Positions 35,379 to 45,243 of a stretch of DNA of 64,000 nt are shown piece by piece. Position numbers and translations under genes: made by a program. The notes under the pieces were generated by a model. It had not been told where the DNA came from. It worked only from the letters and a program-made list of their open reading frames with translations, and made no database searches. The stretch is from Chitinophagales bacterium. GTDB lineage: Bacteria > Bacteroidota > Bacteroidia > Chitinophagales > Chitinophagaceae. Where the stretch lies: the NCBI GenBank assembly GCA_026936105.1, contig JAIXKI010000033.1, positions 22,155 to 86,154 of the forward strand, read 5' to 3'. Numbering within the stretch: position 1 is the first letter of the stretch; each line of letters starts with the position of its first letter.

Positions 35379-36973
35379 GAACTCTGATCTCTCTTGTTTT
35401 TGCTCTGTGCTTTATAACTGTTTCTTCCCAGTCAATAAACATCATCCCCAAACCGGTTGAAATGAAATCAGGCACAGGTGAATTTATTTTATCTGGTAAA
35501 ACATCTATTCTCCTTGGCAAAGACGCTGATAAACATTCTGCTGATTTTTTCAATGATTACCTGAAAAAATTTTATGGATTAGAATTAAAGAGCGTTAAAG
35601 AGGCAAAAGAAAACTTTATTTCATTCAGCCATAAAAATGAGAACAGCGCCAAAGATCCCGAAGGCTATCATTTAATGGTCAACAAAAGTTCAGTTTCATT
35701 GTCGGGGAACACTGCGGCAGGAACTTTCAGGGGAGTTCAAACTCTGATCCAGCTTTTGCCAACGAATCTTAAAACGGCAGCGGGTGATCCGCAACTAAAA
35801 ATTCCTTCCGTGACGATCACAGACTTTCCCCGCTTTTCTTACCGAGGGATGCATCTCGATGTCAGCCGCCATTTCTTTTCTGTTGACTACGTAAAAAGAT
35901 ATATTGATTTTATCGCACTGCATAAGATGAATTATTTTCACTGGCACCTGACCGATGACCAGGGCTGGAGAATTGAGATAAAGAAATACCCTAAACTGAC
36001 AGAGATTGGAGCATGGAGGGACGGAACGATAATCGGCAAATATCCGGGCACCGGAAATGACGGCATCCGTTATGGCGGATATTATACCCAGGAACAGATT
36101 AAAGAAATTGTAAAATATGCATCCGACCGTTTTATCACTGTCGTTCCTGAAATTGATATACCGGGCCACGATATGGCTGCCCTTGCGGCTTATCCGCAAT
36201 TGGGTACCAGGCCGGACAGCGTTTACCGGGTGGCACAGACCTGGGGCATCTTCGGAAAATTCAATAATGTGCTCTCCCCTACGGAATATACATTTCATTT
36301 TATGGAAGATGTTCTGAACGAAGTGATGCAACTGTTTCCTTCTAAATACATTCATATAGGCGGTGACGAAGTGAGTAAGATCTGGTGGCAAAACAGTGAG
36401 TTCTGCCGGCAATTGATGAAGGAAAAAGGGATGAAAGATGCGCATGAATTACAAAGTTATTTTATCCAGCGGATAGAAAAATTTGTGAACAGTAAAGGAA
36501 GAACGATTATCGGCTGGGATGAGATACTGGAAGGGGGCCTGGCCCCCAACGCTGTTGTGATGAGCTGGCGGGGCGAAAAAGGAGGTATTGAAGCTGCTAA
36601 ACAAAATCATTATGTGATCATGACACCAGATAATCCTCTTTACCTGAACCGTTCTCAACTGAAAAACGATGACTCGCTGACTGCAGGCGGGTATAATCCC
36701 ACAGTGAACGTGTATAACTATGATCCGGTTCCTAAAGAATTGAATACCCAACAGTCAAAATACATTTTAGGAGCACAGGGGAATTTGTGGACAGAATATA
36801 TCAGTAATGAAAGAAAAGTGGAATATATGATCTTTCCCCGCATCAGCGCATTGAGTGAAGTGGTCTGGAGCCGGAAAGAAGACCGTAACTGGAATGATTT
36901 TAAAAAAAGAATGGCAACACAATATAAAAGATATGATCTTTGGCAGGTAAATTATTGTAAAACCCCTCTATGA
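35375..36973 (+). CDS. GH20 beta-N-acetylhexosaminidase (1), exported
   Basis: 532 residues with a signal peptide (MRTLISLVFALCFITVSSQ). A GH20b-type N-terminal domain (about 25-150) is followed by the catalytic barrel: YRGMHLDVSRHFFSVDYVKR, WHLTDDQGWRIEIKKYPKL, VPEIDIPGHDMAALAAYP and the catalytic Asp331-Glu332 pair in HIGGDEVSK. IIGWDEILEGGLAP and GAQGNLWTEYIS complete the active site. It releases terminal GlcNAc/GalNAc in the periplasm or on the cell surface. It is translationally coupled to a second GH20 gene. Confidence 0.95.
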   Translation: MRTLISLVFALCFITVSSQSINIIPKPVEMKSGTGEFILSGKTSILLGKDADKHSADFFNDYLKKFYGLELKSVKEAKENFISFSHKNENSAKDPEGYHLMVNKSSVSLSGNTAAGTFRGVQTLIQLLPTNLKTAAGDPQLKIPSVTITDFPRFSYRGMHLDVSRHFFSVDYVKRYIDFIALHKMNYFHWHLTDDQGWRIEIKKYPKLTEIGAWRDGTIIGKYPGTGNDGIRYGGYYTQEQIKEIVKYASDRFITVVPEIDIPGHDMAALAAYPQLGTRPDSVYRVAQTWGIFGKFNNVLSPTEYTFHFMEDVLNEVMQLFPSKYIHIGGDEVSKIWWQNSEFCRQLMKEKGMKDAHELQSYFIQRIEKFVNSKGRTIIGWDEILEGGLAPNAVVMSWRGEKGGIEAAKQNHYVIMTPDNPLYLNRSQLKNDDSLTAGGYNPTVNVYNYDPVPKELNTQQSKYILGAQGNLWTEYISNERKVEYMIFPRISALSEVVWSRKEDRNWNDFKKRMATQYKRYDLWQVNYCKTPL

Positions 36974-39249
36974 TTACATCAGTAATGAAAAGAATCCTTT
37001 TCACAAGTTTGATCTTTACCTCTTTTTTTGTCCGTGCCCAGGAAATAAACATTATCCCCGAGCCCGTATCAGTGAAGCAAACAAAAAACAATGCTTTTGT
37101 TTTCATCAATGCTGGCACTCCGATCGTAGTGGATGGTGATGCATTCGATAAGTCAGTAAACTTTCTGAACGATTATCTCACCCGTTTCTACCGCATCAAG
37201 TTAAGGACCACTCCTACACCGATAGGCAATAATGTGATCCGGCTTACCTTTTCCAATCCATTTACTACCGTTCAGAACGGATATAAATTGACGGTGGATG
37301 GCAACGGGATAACCATTGCAGGCGACAATGCAAATTCTGTCTTTAACGGTATCCAGACCCTAATCCAGTTGCTACCTGCTCCCGGAAGCTCACTGCGTTT
37401 GCCGGTTCCTTACTGCGAAATAACAGACTATCCCCGCTTTTCATACCGTGGAATGCATCTGGATTGCTGCCGTCACTTTTTTCCCATTGATTATATAAAA
37501 AAATATATTGATTTCCTTGCTCTGCACAAGATGAATTATTTTCACTGGCATCTGACCGATGATCAGGGCTGGAGAATTGAAATAAAAAAATATCCCAAAC
37601 TCACCCAGGTGGGCGGATGGCGAAACGGAACCATTATCGGCCGTTATCCGGGCACAGGTAATGACAGTATTCACTATGGAGGATTCTATACTCAGGAACA
37701 AATAAAGGAAATTGTAAGATATGCGGCTGACCGTTACATCACAGTAGTACCTGAGATCGAAATGCCCGGCCATGCTATGGCTGCTCTGGCTGCTTATCCA
37801 TATTTGGGATGTACCAAAGGGCCTTATGAAGTACAACAAACATGGGGAGTTTTTGATGATGTATTCTGTGCAGGCAATGATTCCACCTATACATTTTTGC
37901 AGGGTGTTTTGGATGAGGTCATGTCACTTTTCCCGTCGAAGTATATTCACATCGGCGGAGATGAATGTCCCAAAACAAGATGGAAGACTTGTCCTGTTTG
38001 TCAAAAAAGGATCAAGACTGAAAAACTGAAAGATGAAAATGCTTTACAGAGTTATTTCATTCAGCGCATTGAAAAATATGTGAACAGTAAAGGAAGATCC
38101 ATCATCGGATGGGATGAGATACTGGAAGGCGGACTGGCGCCCAATGCCACAGTGATGAGCTGGCGCGGCGAACAAGGCGGCATATCAGCTGCCGTTCAGA
38201 ACCATGATGTGATTATGACTCCCGGCGACTGGTGCTACCTGGACAAATCGCAAAGTGAACATGAAGATTCCATCACTATTGGCGGTTATCTCCCGGTCAG
38301 CAAGGTGTACAGCTATGAACCGGTTCCTGCCTCTCTTACCGCTGATCAGGCAAAACATATTCTGGGCGCTCAGGGAAATGTGTGGACCGAATACATCGGT
38401 AACACAAAAAAACTCGAATACATGCTGTTTCCCCGAATGAGCGCATTAAGTGAAGTGTTATGGAGTCAGAAGATGAATCGTGATTGGAGTGATTTTGAAA
38501 GAAGGTTATTGGCAGAATTCCGCAGATATGATCTGTGGAAAGTGAACTACAGTGATGCATACTTTGAACTGAATACCTCTGTCCTTCCCGATTCCAATCA
38601 TGATGGTATTTTATGGAAGATAGAGAACAAATTCAATAAGCCTATGTTCATGACCTTCGAAGGCACAGACTCCACATGGGGATACAACGGCCCCCAACTG
38701 ATACAAAACACGGTGAAAGCAAGGGGCTTTTTCAACATAGACAACCGTACTGTGGAAGTGAAACAAAACTTTTATTTCAACAAGGCCACGGGTAAAAATA
38801 TTGCGTTAGCTAAAGAACCATCAAAAAACTATCCCGGTGATGGCGCCTTCACTTTGGTTGACGGAATCCAAAATGACAAAGGAATGGATCGCCCCTCTCA
38901 ATTGCTGGGTTTTATCGGAAACGACTGTGATGCCATCATTGATCTGGGGAGTCCCCAATATTTGAGTAATGTCAACTTTCATACTTTAAAAGATACCGGG
39001 AACTGGATCTGGCCTCCCAAATATGTGGAGGTATTTATTTCAGATGACGGGAAAAATTTTTCATCGGTAAAAAGATCGGACGATTTTTCTTCAACCGGCA
39101 GAACAAATGTTGTTTTCAAAGTCAATTTCGGCCTTGTAAAGACACGGTATATAAGAGTGCTGGCAAAAAACACAGGTGTCATACCTAATGGAAATCCTGG
39201 AGCAGGCTATGAATCATGGCTTTTTGCTGATGAGATAGAAATAAATTAA
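36970..39249 (+). CDS. GH20 beta-N-acetylhexosaminidase (2) with C-terminal sugar-binding-like domain
   Basis: 759 residues. ATGA overlap with the first GH20 gene fits translational coupling; an ATG at 36985 gives a shorter signal peptide and is also possible. The GH20 barrel is paralogous to copy 1: WHLTDDQGWRIEIKKYPKL and catalytic Asp331-Glu332 in HIGGDECPK. Two Cys in CPVCQKR are specific to this copy. After the barrel (about 540) come a small strand domain and an F5/8-type-C-like domain (about 620-759): ALAKEPSKNYPGDGAFTLVD, YVEVFISDDGKNFSSV, VKTRYIRVLAKN, which probably binds sugar. Confidence 0.95.
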   Translation: MITSVMKRILFTSLIFTSFFVRAQEINIIPEPVSVKQTKNNAFVFINAGTPIVVDGDAFDKSVNFLNDYLTRFYRIKLRTTPTPIGNNVIRLTFSNPFTTVQNGYKLTVDGNGITIAGDNANSVFNGIQTLIQLLPAPGSSLRLPVPYCEITDYPRFSYRGMHLDCCRHFFPIDYIKKYIDFLALHKMNYFHWHLTDDQGWRIEIKKYPKLTQVGGWRNGTIIGRYPGTGNDSIHYGGFYTQEQIKEIVRYAADRYITVVPEIEMPGHAMAALAAYPYLGCTKGPYEVQQTWGVFDDVFCAGNDSTYTFLQGVLDEVMSLFPSKYIHIGGDECPKTRWKTCPVCQKRIKTEKLKDENALQSYFIQRIEKYVNSKGRSIIGWDEILEGGLAPNATVMSWRGEQGGISAAVQNHDVIMTPGDWCYLDKSQSEHEDSITIGGYLPVSKVYSYEPVPASLTADQAKHILGAQGNVWTEYIGNTKKLEYMLFPRMSALSEVLWSQKMNRDWSDFERRLLAEFRRYDLWKVNYSDAYFELNTSVLPDSNHDGILWKIENKFNKPMFMTFEGTDSTWGYNGPQLIQNTVKARGFFNIDNRTVEVKQNFYFNKATGKNIALAKEPSKNYPGDGAFTLVDGIQNDKGMDRPSQLLGFIGNDCDAIIDLGSPQYLSNVNFHTLKDTGNWIWPPKYVEVFISDDGKNFSSVKRSDDFSSTGRTNVVFKVNFGLVKTRYIRVLAKNTGVIPNGNPGAGYESWLFADEIEIN

Positions 39250-39295
39250 TTTTCACGGATCAGCTAGAGCTTCAGTGAGCATCATTGCAATCTTT

Positions 39296-39303
39296 TATCT
39301 TTG
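39296..39303 (+). promoter_or_regulatory. -7 promoter element before nagB
   Basis: TATCTTTG followed by C, a full match to the Bacteroidota TAnnTTTG consensus, 22 bp upstream of the ATG. No TTG at the ideal spacing. It allows expression of nagB independently of the hexosaminidases. Confidence 0.45.
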
Positions 39304-39324
39304 CCTTAAAATATTATTTTTTTG

Positions 39325-41253
39325 ATGGCAAAGAAAACCACTTCAATTGACCTTTCTGACAGTTTTGAAAAGATCCCGGTAAAGATCTTCCCTGACCTTA
39401 AACAAGGCTCAAAGTTTGTAGCACATCAGATCGCTGCAATGATACGGGCCAAACAAAAGAAAAATGAGAAATGCGTTTTGGGATTGGCCACCGGATCCAC
39501 ACCCAAATCCATGTATGCAGAACTGGTACGGATGCACAAAGAAGAAAAGCTGAGTTTTAAAAATGTGATCACATTTAATCTCGATGAATACTATCCGATA
39601 GACAATGATGCTTTGCAGAGTTACAACCGTTTCATGCACTTCAACCTTTTTGATCATATTGATATCAACCCGAAAAATATTCATATCCCCAACGGTGAGG
39701 TCAGAAAAGAAGATATCAAATCCCATTGCCGTGAATATGAAAAAAAGATAGAAGAAGCAGGGGGCATTGATCTTCAGATCCTCGGTATCGGTAACAATGG
39801 CCATATCGGCTTCAACGAACCGGGTTCTGCCATCTATTCAAAAACAAGGCTGATCACCCTGGACAACTCAACACGCATTGCCAATTCTTACGAGTTTGCC
39901 AATATTTCCGAAGTACCGAGGCTGGCCATCACCATGGGTATCGGCACCATCATGAAAGCAAAAAAGATCATACTGATGGCATGGGGCGAGAACAAAGCCC
40001 CTGTTATGCAAAAAGCAGTGGAAGGCGACGATACAGAACATGTACCGGCTTCTTTGCTGCAAAATCATGACGATGTCACATTTGTTATAGATGAACTGGC
40101 AGCTTCACAACTGACCAGAATAAAATCCCCCTGGCTTACCGGCGATTGCGAGTGGACACCAAAAATGATCAAGAAAGCTGTGGTCAATATGGCTTTGAAA
40201 TTGAATAAACCGGTCTTAAGCCTCACCAATACTGATTACAACGAATACGGGTTGAGTGATCTTCTTGTAGAAAAGGGCGATGCCTATGAGATCAACCTGC
40301 AGGTATATTATATGCTTCGCGATTCGATAACGGGCTGGCCTGCCGGAAAGCCGAATGCAGTATTACCCGGCCATCCGGAACGCTCCGAACCCTATCCGAA
40401 AAGAGTGATCATTTTTTCTCCGCACCCAGATGATGATATCATCAGCATGGGCGGAACTTTCCAGCGGTTGCACGACCAGGGGAATGACGTACATGTGGCA
40501 TACCAGACATCGGGAAACATTGCAGTAACAGATGAATTTGTCACTCGGTTCCTGGACTTTGCCGTAGGTTTTGAAGAGATAGCCGGAATTAATACCGGAA
40601 AAGCCAGAAAGATACTGGATGAAGCCAGAAAATTTTTGTCAAAGAAAAAATCTAACCAGGTGGATACTCCAAAGATCCGTTCCATAAAAGGATTGATCCG
40701 GCGGGGTGAAGCTAAAGCAACCTGCCGTTATGTAGGTATTAAAGAAAGCAATATTCATTTTCTCAATCTTCCATTTTATGAAACAGGGACTATAGAAAAA
40801 AGACCAATGGGAGAAAAGGATATCAGGATCACAATGGAGCTGCTGAGAAAAATAAAACCACACCAGGTTTTTTGCGCAGGCGATCTGTCAGACCCGCATG
40901 GTACGCATAAGGTTTGCCTTGATATAACTCTGGAGGCTATGCGTAGGTTAAAAGAAGACGGCGATGAATGGATCAAAGACTGCTGGCTTTGGCTTTATAA
41001 AGGAGCCTGGCAGGAATGGAATATTGAAGAAATTGAAATGGCAATACCTATGAGTCCGGACCAGGTGCTCAAGAAGAGGTTCGGAATTTTTATCCATCAG
41101 TCACAAAAAGACATGGTGCCCTTCCAGGGAAGCGATTCCAGGGAATTCTGGCAGCGGGCAGAAGAACGTAATGCAAATACTGCTAATTTGTACGCCGCTT
41201 TAGGGCTTACCCACTATGCGGCGATGGAAGCTTTTGTACGTTGGTATTATTAA
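39325..41253 (+). CDS. nagB: Glucosamine-6-phosphate deaminase fused to a PIG-L-type domain
   Basis: 642 residues from the ATG at 39325 (a TTG one codon earlier is not preferred). Residues about 20-270 are NagB: VLGLATGSTPKSMYAELVRM, ITFNLDEYYP, and LGIGNNGHIGFNEPG with catalytic Asp/His. Residues about 370-630 are a PIG-L/LmbE-like domain with FSPHPDDDIISMGG and DLSDPHGTHKVCLD. NagB converts GlcN-6-P to fructose-6-P and ammonia. The long fused form is usual in Bacteroidota; the role of the second domain, perhaps a GlcNAc-linked deacetylase, is not established. The two hexosaminidases upstream supply the sugar. Confidence 0.92.
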   Translation: MAKKTTSIDLSDSFEKIPVKIFPDLKQGSKFVAHQIAAMIRAKQKKNEKCVLGLATGSTPKSMYAELVRMHKEEKLSFKNVITFNLDEYYPIDNDALQSYNRFMHFNLFDHIDINPKNIHIPNGEVRKEDIKSHCREYEKKIEEAGGIDLQILGIGNNGHIGFNEPGSAIYSKTRLITLDNSTRIANSYEFANISEVPRLAITMGIGTIMKAKKIILMAWGENKAPVMQKAVEGDDTEHVPASLLQNHDDVTFVIDELAASQLTRIKSPWLTGDCEWTPKMIKKAVVNMALKLNKPVLSLTNTDYNEYGLSDLLVEKGDAYEINLQVYYMLRDSITGWPAGKPNAVLPGHPERSEPYPKRVIIFSPHPDDDIISMGGTFQRLHDQGNDVHVAYQTSGNIAVTDEFVTRFLDFAVGFEEIAGINTGKARKILDEARKFLSKKKSNQVDTPKIRSIKGLIRRGEAKATCRYVGIKESNIHFLNLPFYETGTIEKRPMGEKDIRITMELLRKIKPHQVFCAGDLSDPHGTHKVCLDITLEAMRRLKEDGDEWIKDCWLWLYKGAWQEWNIEEIEMAIPMSPDQVLKKRFGIFIHQSQKDMVPFQGSDSREFWQRAEERNANTANLYAALGLTHYAAMEAFVRWYY

Positions 41254-41307
41254 CAGGAGATTGTTTTAAAATTTATTCAGTCGTTATTATCTTTAAAAAA
41301 AATAACT

Positions 41308-42069
41308 ATGGCACTATTCAAATCAAGTAATCCTGCCATGCAGGAAAAAGCTTTTGACGGAACGATATTTCAGGGGATGGCATCTTCTCAGGCCATGACG
41401 GTGAATGGTACGCTGAACCGCTTTGGCTTCCTGTTCCTGATGATGATGGGCTCCTGCTTTTTTGCATGGACACAATTTTACAAGGGAAGCAATCCCATGC
41501 CCATGCTAATGATCGGCGTTTTCGGAGGCCTCATTGTGGCAATGGTCATCATCTTTAAAAGAAAATGGGCCCCCTATCTGGCGCCTGCTTACGCTTTGCT
41601 GGAAGGCCTTTTTGTGGGTGCTGTTTCCGCTTATTATGATTATACCTTCAAGACAAGTTATCCCGGATTGGTCATGCAGGCTGTCGGACTGACCCTGATC
41701 GTTGCCATGGTGATGTTCATGATCTACCGTTTCCGCATCATCCGGGTTACGGAAAAATTCAGAACGATCGTGATCATAGCTACGATCAGTATTGCCGTAT
41801 TCTATTTTATACAATGGATCGCCTTCTTATTCCATGCCAACATCGGTGCATTTACGAATGCGGCCACTCCACTTGGTATCGGCTTCTCTATTTTCGTTGT
41901 TGCACTGGCTGCACTGAACCTGTTACTTGACTTTGATATGATTGAAAAAGGAGTTCAGATGCAGGCCCCGAAATACATGGAATGGTATTGTGCATTCGGC
42001 TTGCTGGTGACTCTGGTCTGGCTTTACTTAGAGATCCTAAGGCTTTTATCAAAGCTGAACAGGAGATAA
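41308..42069 (+). CDS. Bax inhibitor-1/YccA-family membrane protein
   Basis: 253 residues with seven hydrophobic helices (about 40-60, 68-85, 92-110, 120-140, 150-172, 185-205, 225-245). The N-terminus has the BI-1 signature AMTVNGTLNRFGFLFLMMM. The C-terminal FDMIEKGVQMQAPKYMEWY contains the conserved Asp region thought to gate a Ca2+/H+-sensitive pore in BsYetJ-like proteins. Likely an inner-membrane ion leak or stress protein. A strong terminator follows. Confidence 0.9.
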   Translation: MALFKSSNPAMQEKAFDGTIFQGMASSQAMTVNGTLNRFGFLFLMMMGSCFFAWTQFYKGSNPMPMLMIGVFGGLIVAMVIIFKRKWAPYLAPAYALLEGLFVGAVSAYYDYTFKTSYPGLVMQAVGLTLIVAMVMFMIYRFRIIRVTEKFRTIVIIATISIAVFYFIQWIAFLFHANIGAFTNAATPLGIGFSIFVVALAALNLLLDFDMIEKGVQMQAPKYMEWYCAFGLLVTLVWLYLEILRLLSKLNRR

Positions 42070-42092
42070 ATAATAACTCTGAAAAACTTTTT

Positions 42093-42119
42093 AAACTCCG
42101 GCTTTTAGCCGGAGTTTTT
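42093..42119 (+). terminator. Rho-independent terminator after the BI-1 gene
   Basis: AAACTCCGGC and GCCGGAGTTT form a 10-bp perfect stem with a 5-nt TTTTA loop, followed by a T run. This is the clearest terminator in the window. Confidence 0.85.
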
Positions 42120-42207
42120 CTATCTAAAATAAACTTTTAATAGATTTTACAAATTGTTGGATATCAGTAGAAATACAATTGGTGTATAAATGTTCATTTG
42201 CTATCTG

Positions 42208-43236
42208 TCAGGCTATGTTCACCTCTCTTTCCAGCAAGATCCCGTACTTACTTTTTACCGACTTTAGGATGTCTTCGCTTAGCTGAAATATCTCCTGTCC
42301 GGTTGCTCCTCCATAATTGACTAATACCAAAGCCTGTTTAAGATAACATCCTGCATCTCCTCTCCTGAAGCCTTTCCAGCTTTTTGTTGCTTCATCCGGG
42401 CCGCTGTGTTCGATGAGCCATCCGGCAGGTATCTTCACCATATCGTAAGGAGCACGGTAGAATGGCATGTCAGGAAATTTTCCCCTGATCTTTTCAAACT
42501 CTGCTGCCGGGATCACAGGGTTTTTAAAGAAACTGCCTGCGTTGCCCAGTTGCTTCGGATCCGGAAGCTTTGAATTGCGGATGTTGATGACTGCCTGTGA
42601 TATGGAACGAAGGCTCAGCTCTTTTACATTCATTCTTTCGAGTTCCTGTTTCACACTTCCATAATCAATATGAAAAGAAGGCCGTTTCCGGAGTTTCAGT
42701 ATGACACTGAGAATAATAAACTGGTCTTTATACTTCTTTTTAAAAACGCTGTTCCTGTAGCCGAACTCACAATCCGATAGAGTAAAAGTGACCATCCTCT
42801 TTTCCGCAATGTAAAAAGCTTCTAGGCAGTGAAAAGCATCTTGTAGTTCCACCCCATAGGCTCCTATGTTTTGTATAGGAGAGGCCCCTACATTACCCGG
42901 AATCAAGGAAAGGTTTTCAATACCACCCCAGTTGTTATTGATGCAATGCAAAACAAACTGATGCCAGTTCTCCCCTGCTCCCGCTTTCACGTAAACATAT
43001 TCTTCATCCTCATGCATCAGGTCAATCCCCATGATCTCATTCTTAAGAACAAGGGCATTGACGTCTTTGGTAAACAGTATATTGCTCCCCCCTCCCAAAA
43101 CGAAAAATGGAGTAGCGGAATAAGATGTCAGCAGTTCTTCCAGGCCGGTCAACGATGAGAATGATGAGAAGAATCTTGCCTTCACATCAATACCAAACGT
43201 ATTAAAAGTTTTCAGAGAAATATTTTCCTGAATCAC
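42208..43236 (-). CDS. murB: UDP-N-acetylenolpyruvoylglucosamine reductase MurB
   Basis: 342 residues, the long E. coli-like type. N-terminal ISLKTFNTFGIDVKA, FAD-binding FFVLGGGSNILFTKD (about 45-60), LSLIPGNVGASPIQNIGAYG, and catalytic Ser in LGNAGSFFKNPVIP. The C-terminal GILLEREVNI has the second catalytic Glu. It reduces UDP-GlcNAc-enolpyruvate to UDP-MurNAc in peptidoglycan synthesis. A nearly ideal sigma-ABfr-type promoter lies upstream on its strand. Confidence 0.96.
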   Translation of the reverse strand: MIQENISLKTFNTFGIDVKARFFSSFSSLTGLEELLTSYSATPFFVLGGGSNILFTKDVNALVLKNEIMGIDLMHEDEEYVYVKAGAGENWHQFVLHCINNNWGGIENLSLIPGNVGASPIQNIGAYGVELQDAFHCLEAFYIAEKRMVTFTLSDCEFGYRNSVFKKKYKDQFIILSVILKLRKRPSFHIDYGSVKQELERMNVKELSLRSISQAVINIRNSKLPDPKQLGNAGSFFKNPVIPAAEFEKIRGKFPDMPFYRAPYDMVKIPAGWLIEHSGPDEATKSWKGFRRGDAGCYLKQALVLVNYGGATGQEIFQLSEDILKSVKSKYGILLEREVNIA

Positions 43237-43272
43237 GATATCTCTATTTTTGCATCCGGAAATTATTCACTG

Positions 43273-43302
43273 CAAATCTATAATCTATGTTTACGCCGGC
43301 AA
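43273..43302 (-). promoter_or_regulatory. Bacteroidota-type promoter for murB
   Basis: TTG (43302-43300), exactly 19 bp, then TAGATTTG (43280-43273) and C: the full TTG-N19-TAnnTTTG consensus on the minus strand, 37 bp upstream of the ATG. Confidence 0.75.
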
Positions 43303-43351
43303 AAGATTAAGTGGTGAATAACAGCCGCATTTCGAATTTTAACCGTTATTA

Positions 43352-43840
43352 ATGCATAAAAAGATCACCATCCGAAAACTAATGCCTGAGGATAATGCCG
43401 CTCTGGCTAAAGTGATCAGAGATACTATGACTGAGTTTGGCGTCAATAAATCCAACACTGTTTTTGATGATCCCACGACCGATCATCTTTATGAGGTGTT
43501 TCAGCAAAAAGGTTCTGATTACAATATTGCAGAAATAAACGGGGAAATCGCCGGTGGCGCCGGCATCTATCCCACGAAAGGGTTGCCTGAAGGCACTTGC
43601 GAACTGGTGAAGATGTATTTAAAGCCTGAAGCAAGGGGACTGGGGTTGGGAAGAAAGCTTATCGAAAAATGTATCGAAAAAGCAAAAGAACTCGGTTATA
43701 AAAACATCTATATTGAATCCATGCCCGAACTGCGAAAGGCATTGAGCATCTATGCCAGGTTCGGATTTGAATACCTGAAAGGCCCAATGGGAAACAGCGG
43801 TCATTGCGGCTGCTCACTATGGATGCTGAAAAAGCTTTGA
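43352..43840 (+). CDS. GNAT-family N-acetyltransferase
   Basis: 162 residues. GNAT fold: ITIRKLMPEDNAALAKVIRD, GEIAGGAGIYPTKGLPEG, CELVKMYLKPEARGLGLGRKL with the acetyl-CoA loop (RGLGLGRKL), and FEYLKGPMGNSGHCGCSLWM at the end. The substrate is unknown. It is divergent from murB; no same-strand neighbour. The gap 43841-44059 has AT-rich TTACCTCnGTAA-type short repeats but no gene. Confidence 0.9.
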   Translation: MHKKITIRKLMPEDNAALAKVIRDTMTEFGVNKSNTVFDDPTTDHLYEVFQQKGSDYNIAEINGEIAGGAGIYPTKGLPEGTCELVKMYLKPEARGLGLGRKLIEKCIEKAKELGYKNIYIESMPELRKALSIYARFGFEYLKGPMGNSGHCGCSLWMLKKL

Positions 43841-44059
43841 GATATTTCACCAACACAAGATTACCTCAGCAGTAATAATTCCTCTTAAAATCAATTATTA
43901 TCTCATTACCTCGGTAACGATCTTAATAAGGTGATAAAAAGACCTTATTACCTTATTGTACCAAAAACTCTAATAGAAAGGATTTTTTACCGCTTGATCT
44001 GCAAAAAAGATCATACATCATAAGAGATGCTAAAATTATCATGAGCTTTTTAAGATCCC

Positions 44060-44980
44060 TCAATATCCCCACCCTTTCATAATCTTCAGATTCTCTTCTG
44101 CACATTCCAAAGGCGACTTTCCCTGATAGGATTCCTGTTCAATGATAAACTCTGTCGTTCCTCCCGATTTTTTAAACAGGTCGCAAATTTCTTTTACCGG
44201 CAACACTCCCTTCCCGAGTATCGTGCTCTCATAGTCGCCGCCCATTTCTCCTTTGCCTTCCACTCTGATTTCATCTTTTACATGCATGCTCTCAAATCTT
44301 CCGGGATATTTTTTCAGAATTTCCAATGCCCTTCCGCCGCTGCCATACATGTTACCAATATCCATTTGCTGCAATACCAGTTTTGAATCTGTGTTGTCCA
44401 GGATAATATCATACAGCAATTTCCCATTCAGCTTGTCCTGAAATTCAAAATCATGATTGTGGTAGCCGAATTTCATCCCTGATCTTTTACACAACTCGCC
44501 GGACCGGTTGAATATTTCCAAAAAACGAAGCAGCCCGTCATAGTCCTTTCTCAGGCTTTCATCCATCCAGGGGCTTATCACATATTTCTGGTTTAAAACA
44601 GCAGCATCTTCCACAGTATTTTTCCATTCATCGGTAAAATCATTTTTTGCAACCTCCCAGTGTTTGGAAGTAAGAACAGTATGGCCGCTTGGCATTTTTA
44701 TCCCCTCGTCATCCAGTATCTTTTTGAATTCTTTGGCAGAGAAACCATAAAACTTCCTGTTGACATAATTGGCATGTTCCACATTACGGTAGCCCATAGC
44801 AGACAGTTTCTTCAATGTGCCCAGCGGATCTTTATACATGTCATCCCTGACAGTGTAAAGTTGTATTCCTAAAATAATTTCTTTTTTCTTTGATTCCTTT
44901 TTCAACAATTCAGGTAAAAACAATGTACCGGCAAACACCGCAGAACTATCTATGATAAATTGTCTTCTTGTCTTTTTCAT
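44060..44980 (-). CDS. Sugar phosphate isomerase/epimerase-like protein, Tat-type signal
   Basis: 306 residues. The N-terminus MKKTRRQFIIDSSAVFAGTL is a twin-arginine signal. The body is an AP-endonuclease-2/xylose-isomerase-like TIM barrel: GIQLYTVRDDMYKDPLGTL, YGFSAKEFKKILDDEG, MKFGYHNHDFEFQ, VLQQMDIGNMYGSG, MHVKDEIR and EFIIEQESY, with metal-ligand candidates Glu/His/Asp. Exported members of this family are common in Bacteroidota; the substrate is not known. The 263-bp gap to the next gene upstream holds nothing obvious. Confidence 0.87.
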   Translation of the reverse strand: MKKTRRQFIIDSSAVFAGTLFLPELLKKESKKKEIILGIQLYTVRDDMYKDPLGTLKKLSAMGYRNVEHANYVNRKFYGFSAKEFKKILDDEGIKMPSGHTVLTSKHWEVAKNDFTDEWKNTVEDAAVLNQKYVISPWMDESLRKDYDGLLRFLEIFNRSGELCKRSGMKFGYHNHDFEFQDKLNGKLLYDIILDNTDSKLVLQQMDIGNMYGSGGRALEILKKYPGRFESMHVKDEIRVEGKGEMGGDYESTILGKGVLPVKEICDLFKKSGGTTEFIIEQESYQGKSPLECAEENLKIMKGWGY

Positions 44981-45243
44981 GACGATTTTTTATTCAGAGA
45001 ATTATTTTTTTAACCGCTCAAAAAAAACAAATGCTTCATAATCTTACCCAATACCGGTTTCAGTTGCATTCAAGCTTTATCCGAGCCGATGCATGATCTA
45101 AGATACATACAATTTAAAATTCAGATGATACAAAGATTTGCAGAATGCAACTCCCTTTTCCGACAGCACTTCCCAAATCCTATAAAAGCTTTTAAGAAAA
45201 ATTACCGGGGCTTCAGCTTATGATTGCCCGGGCATGGAAAACT

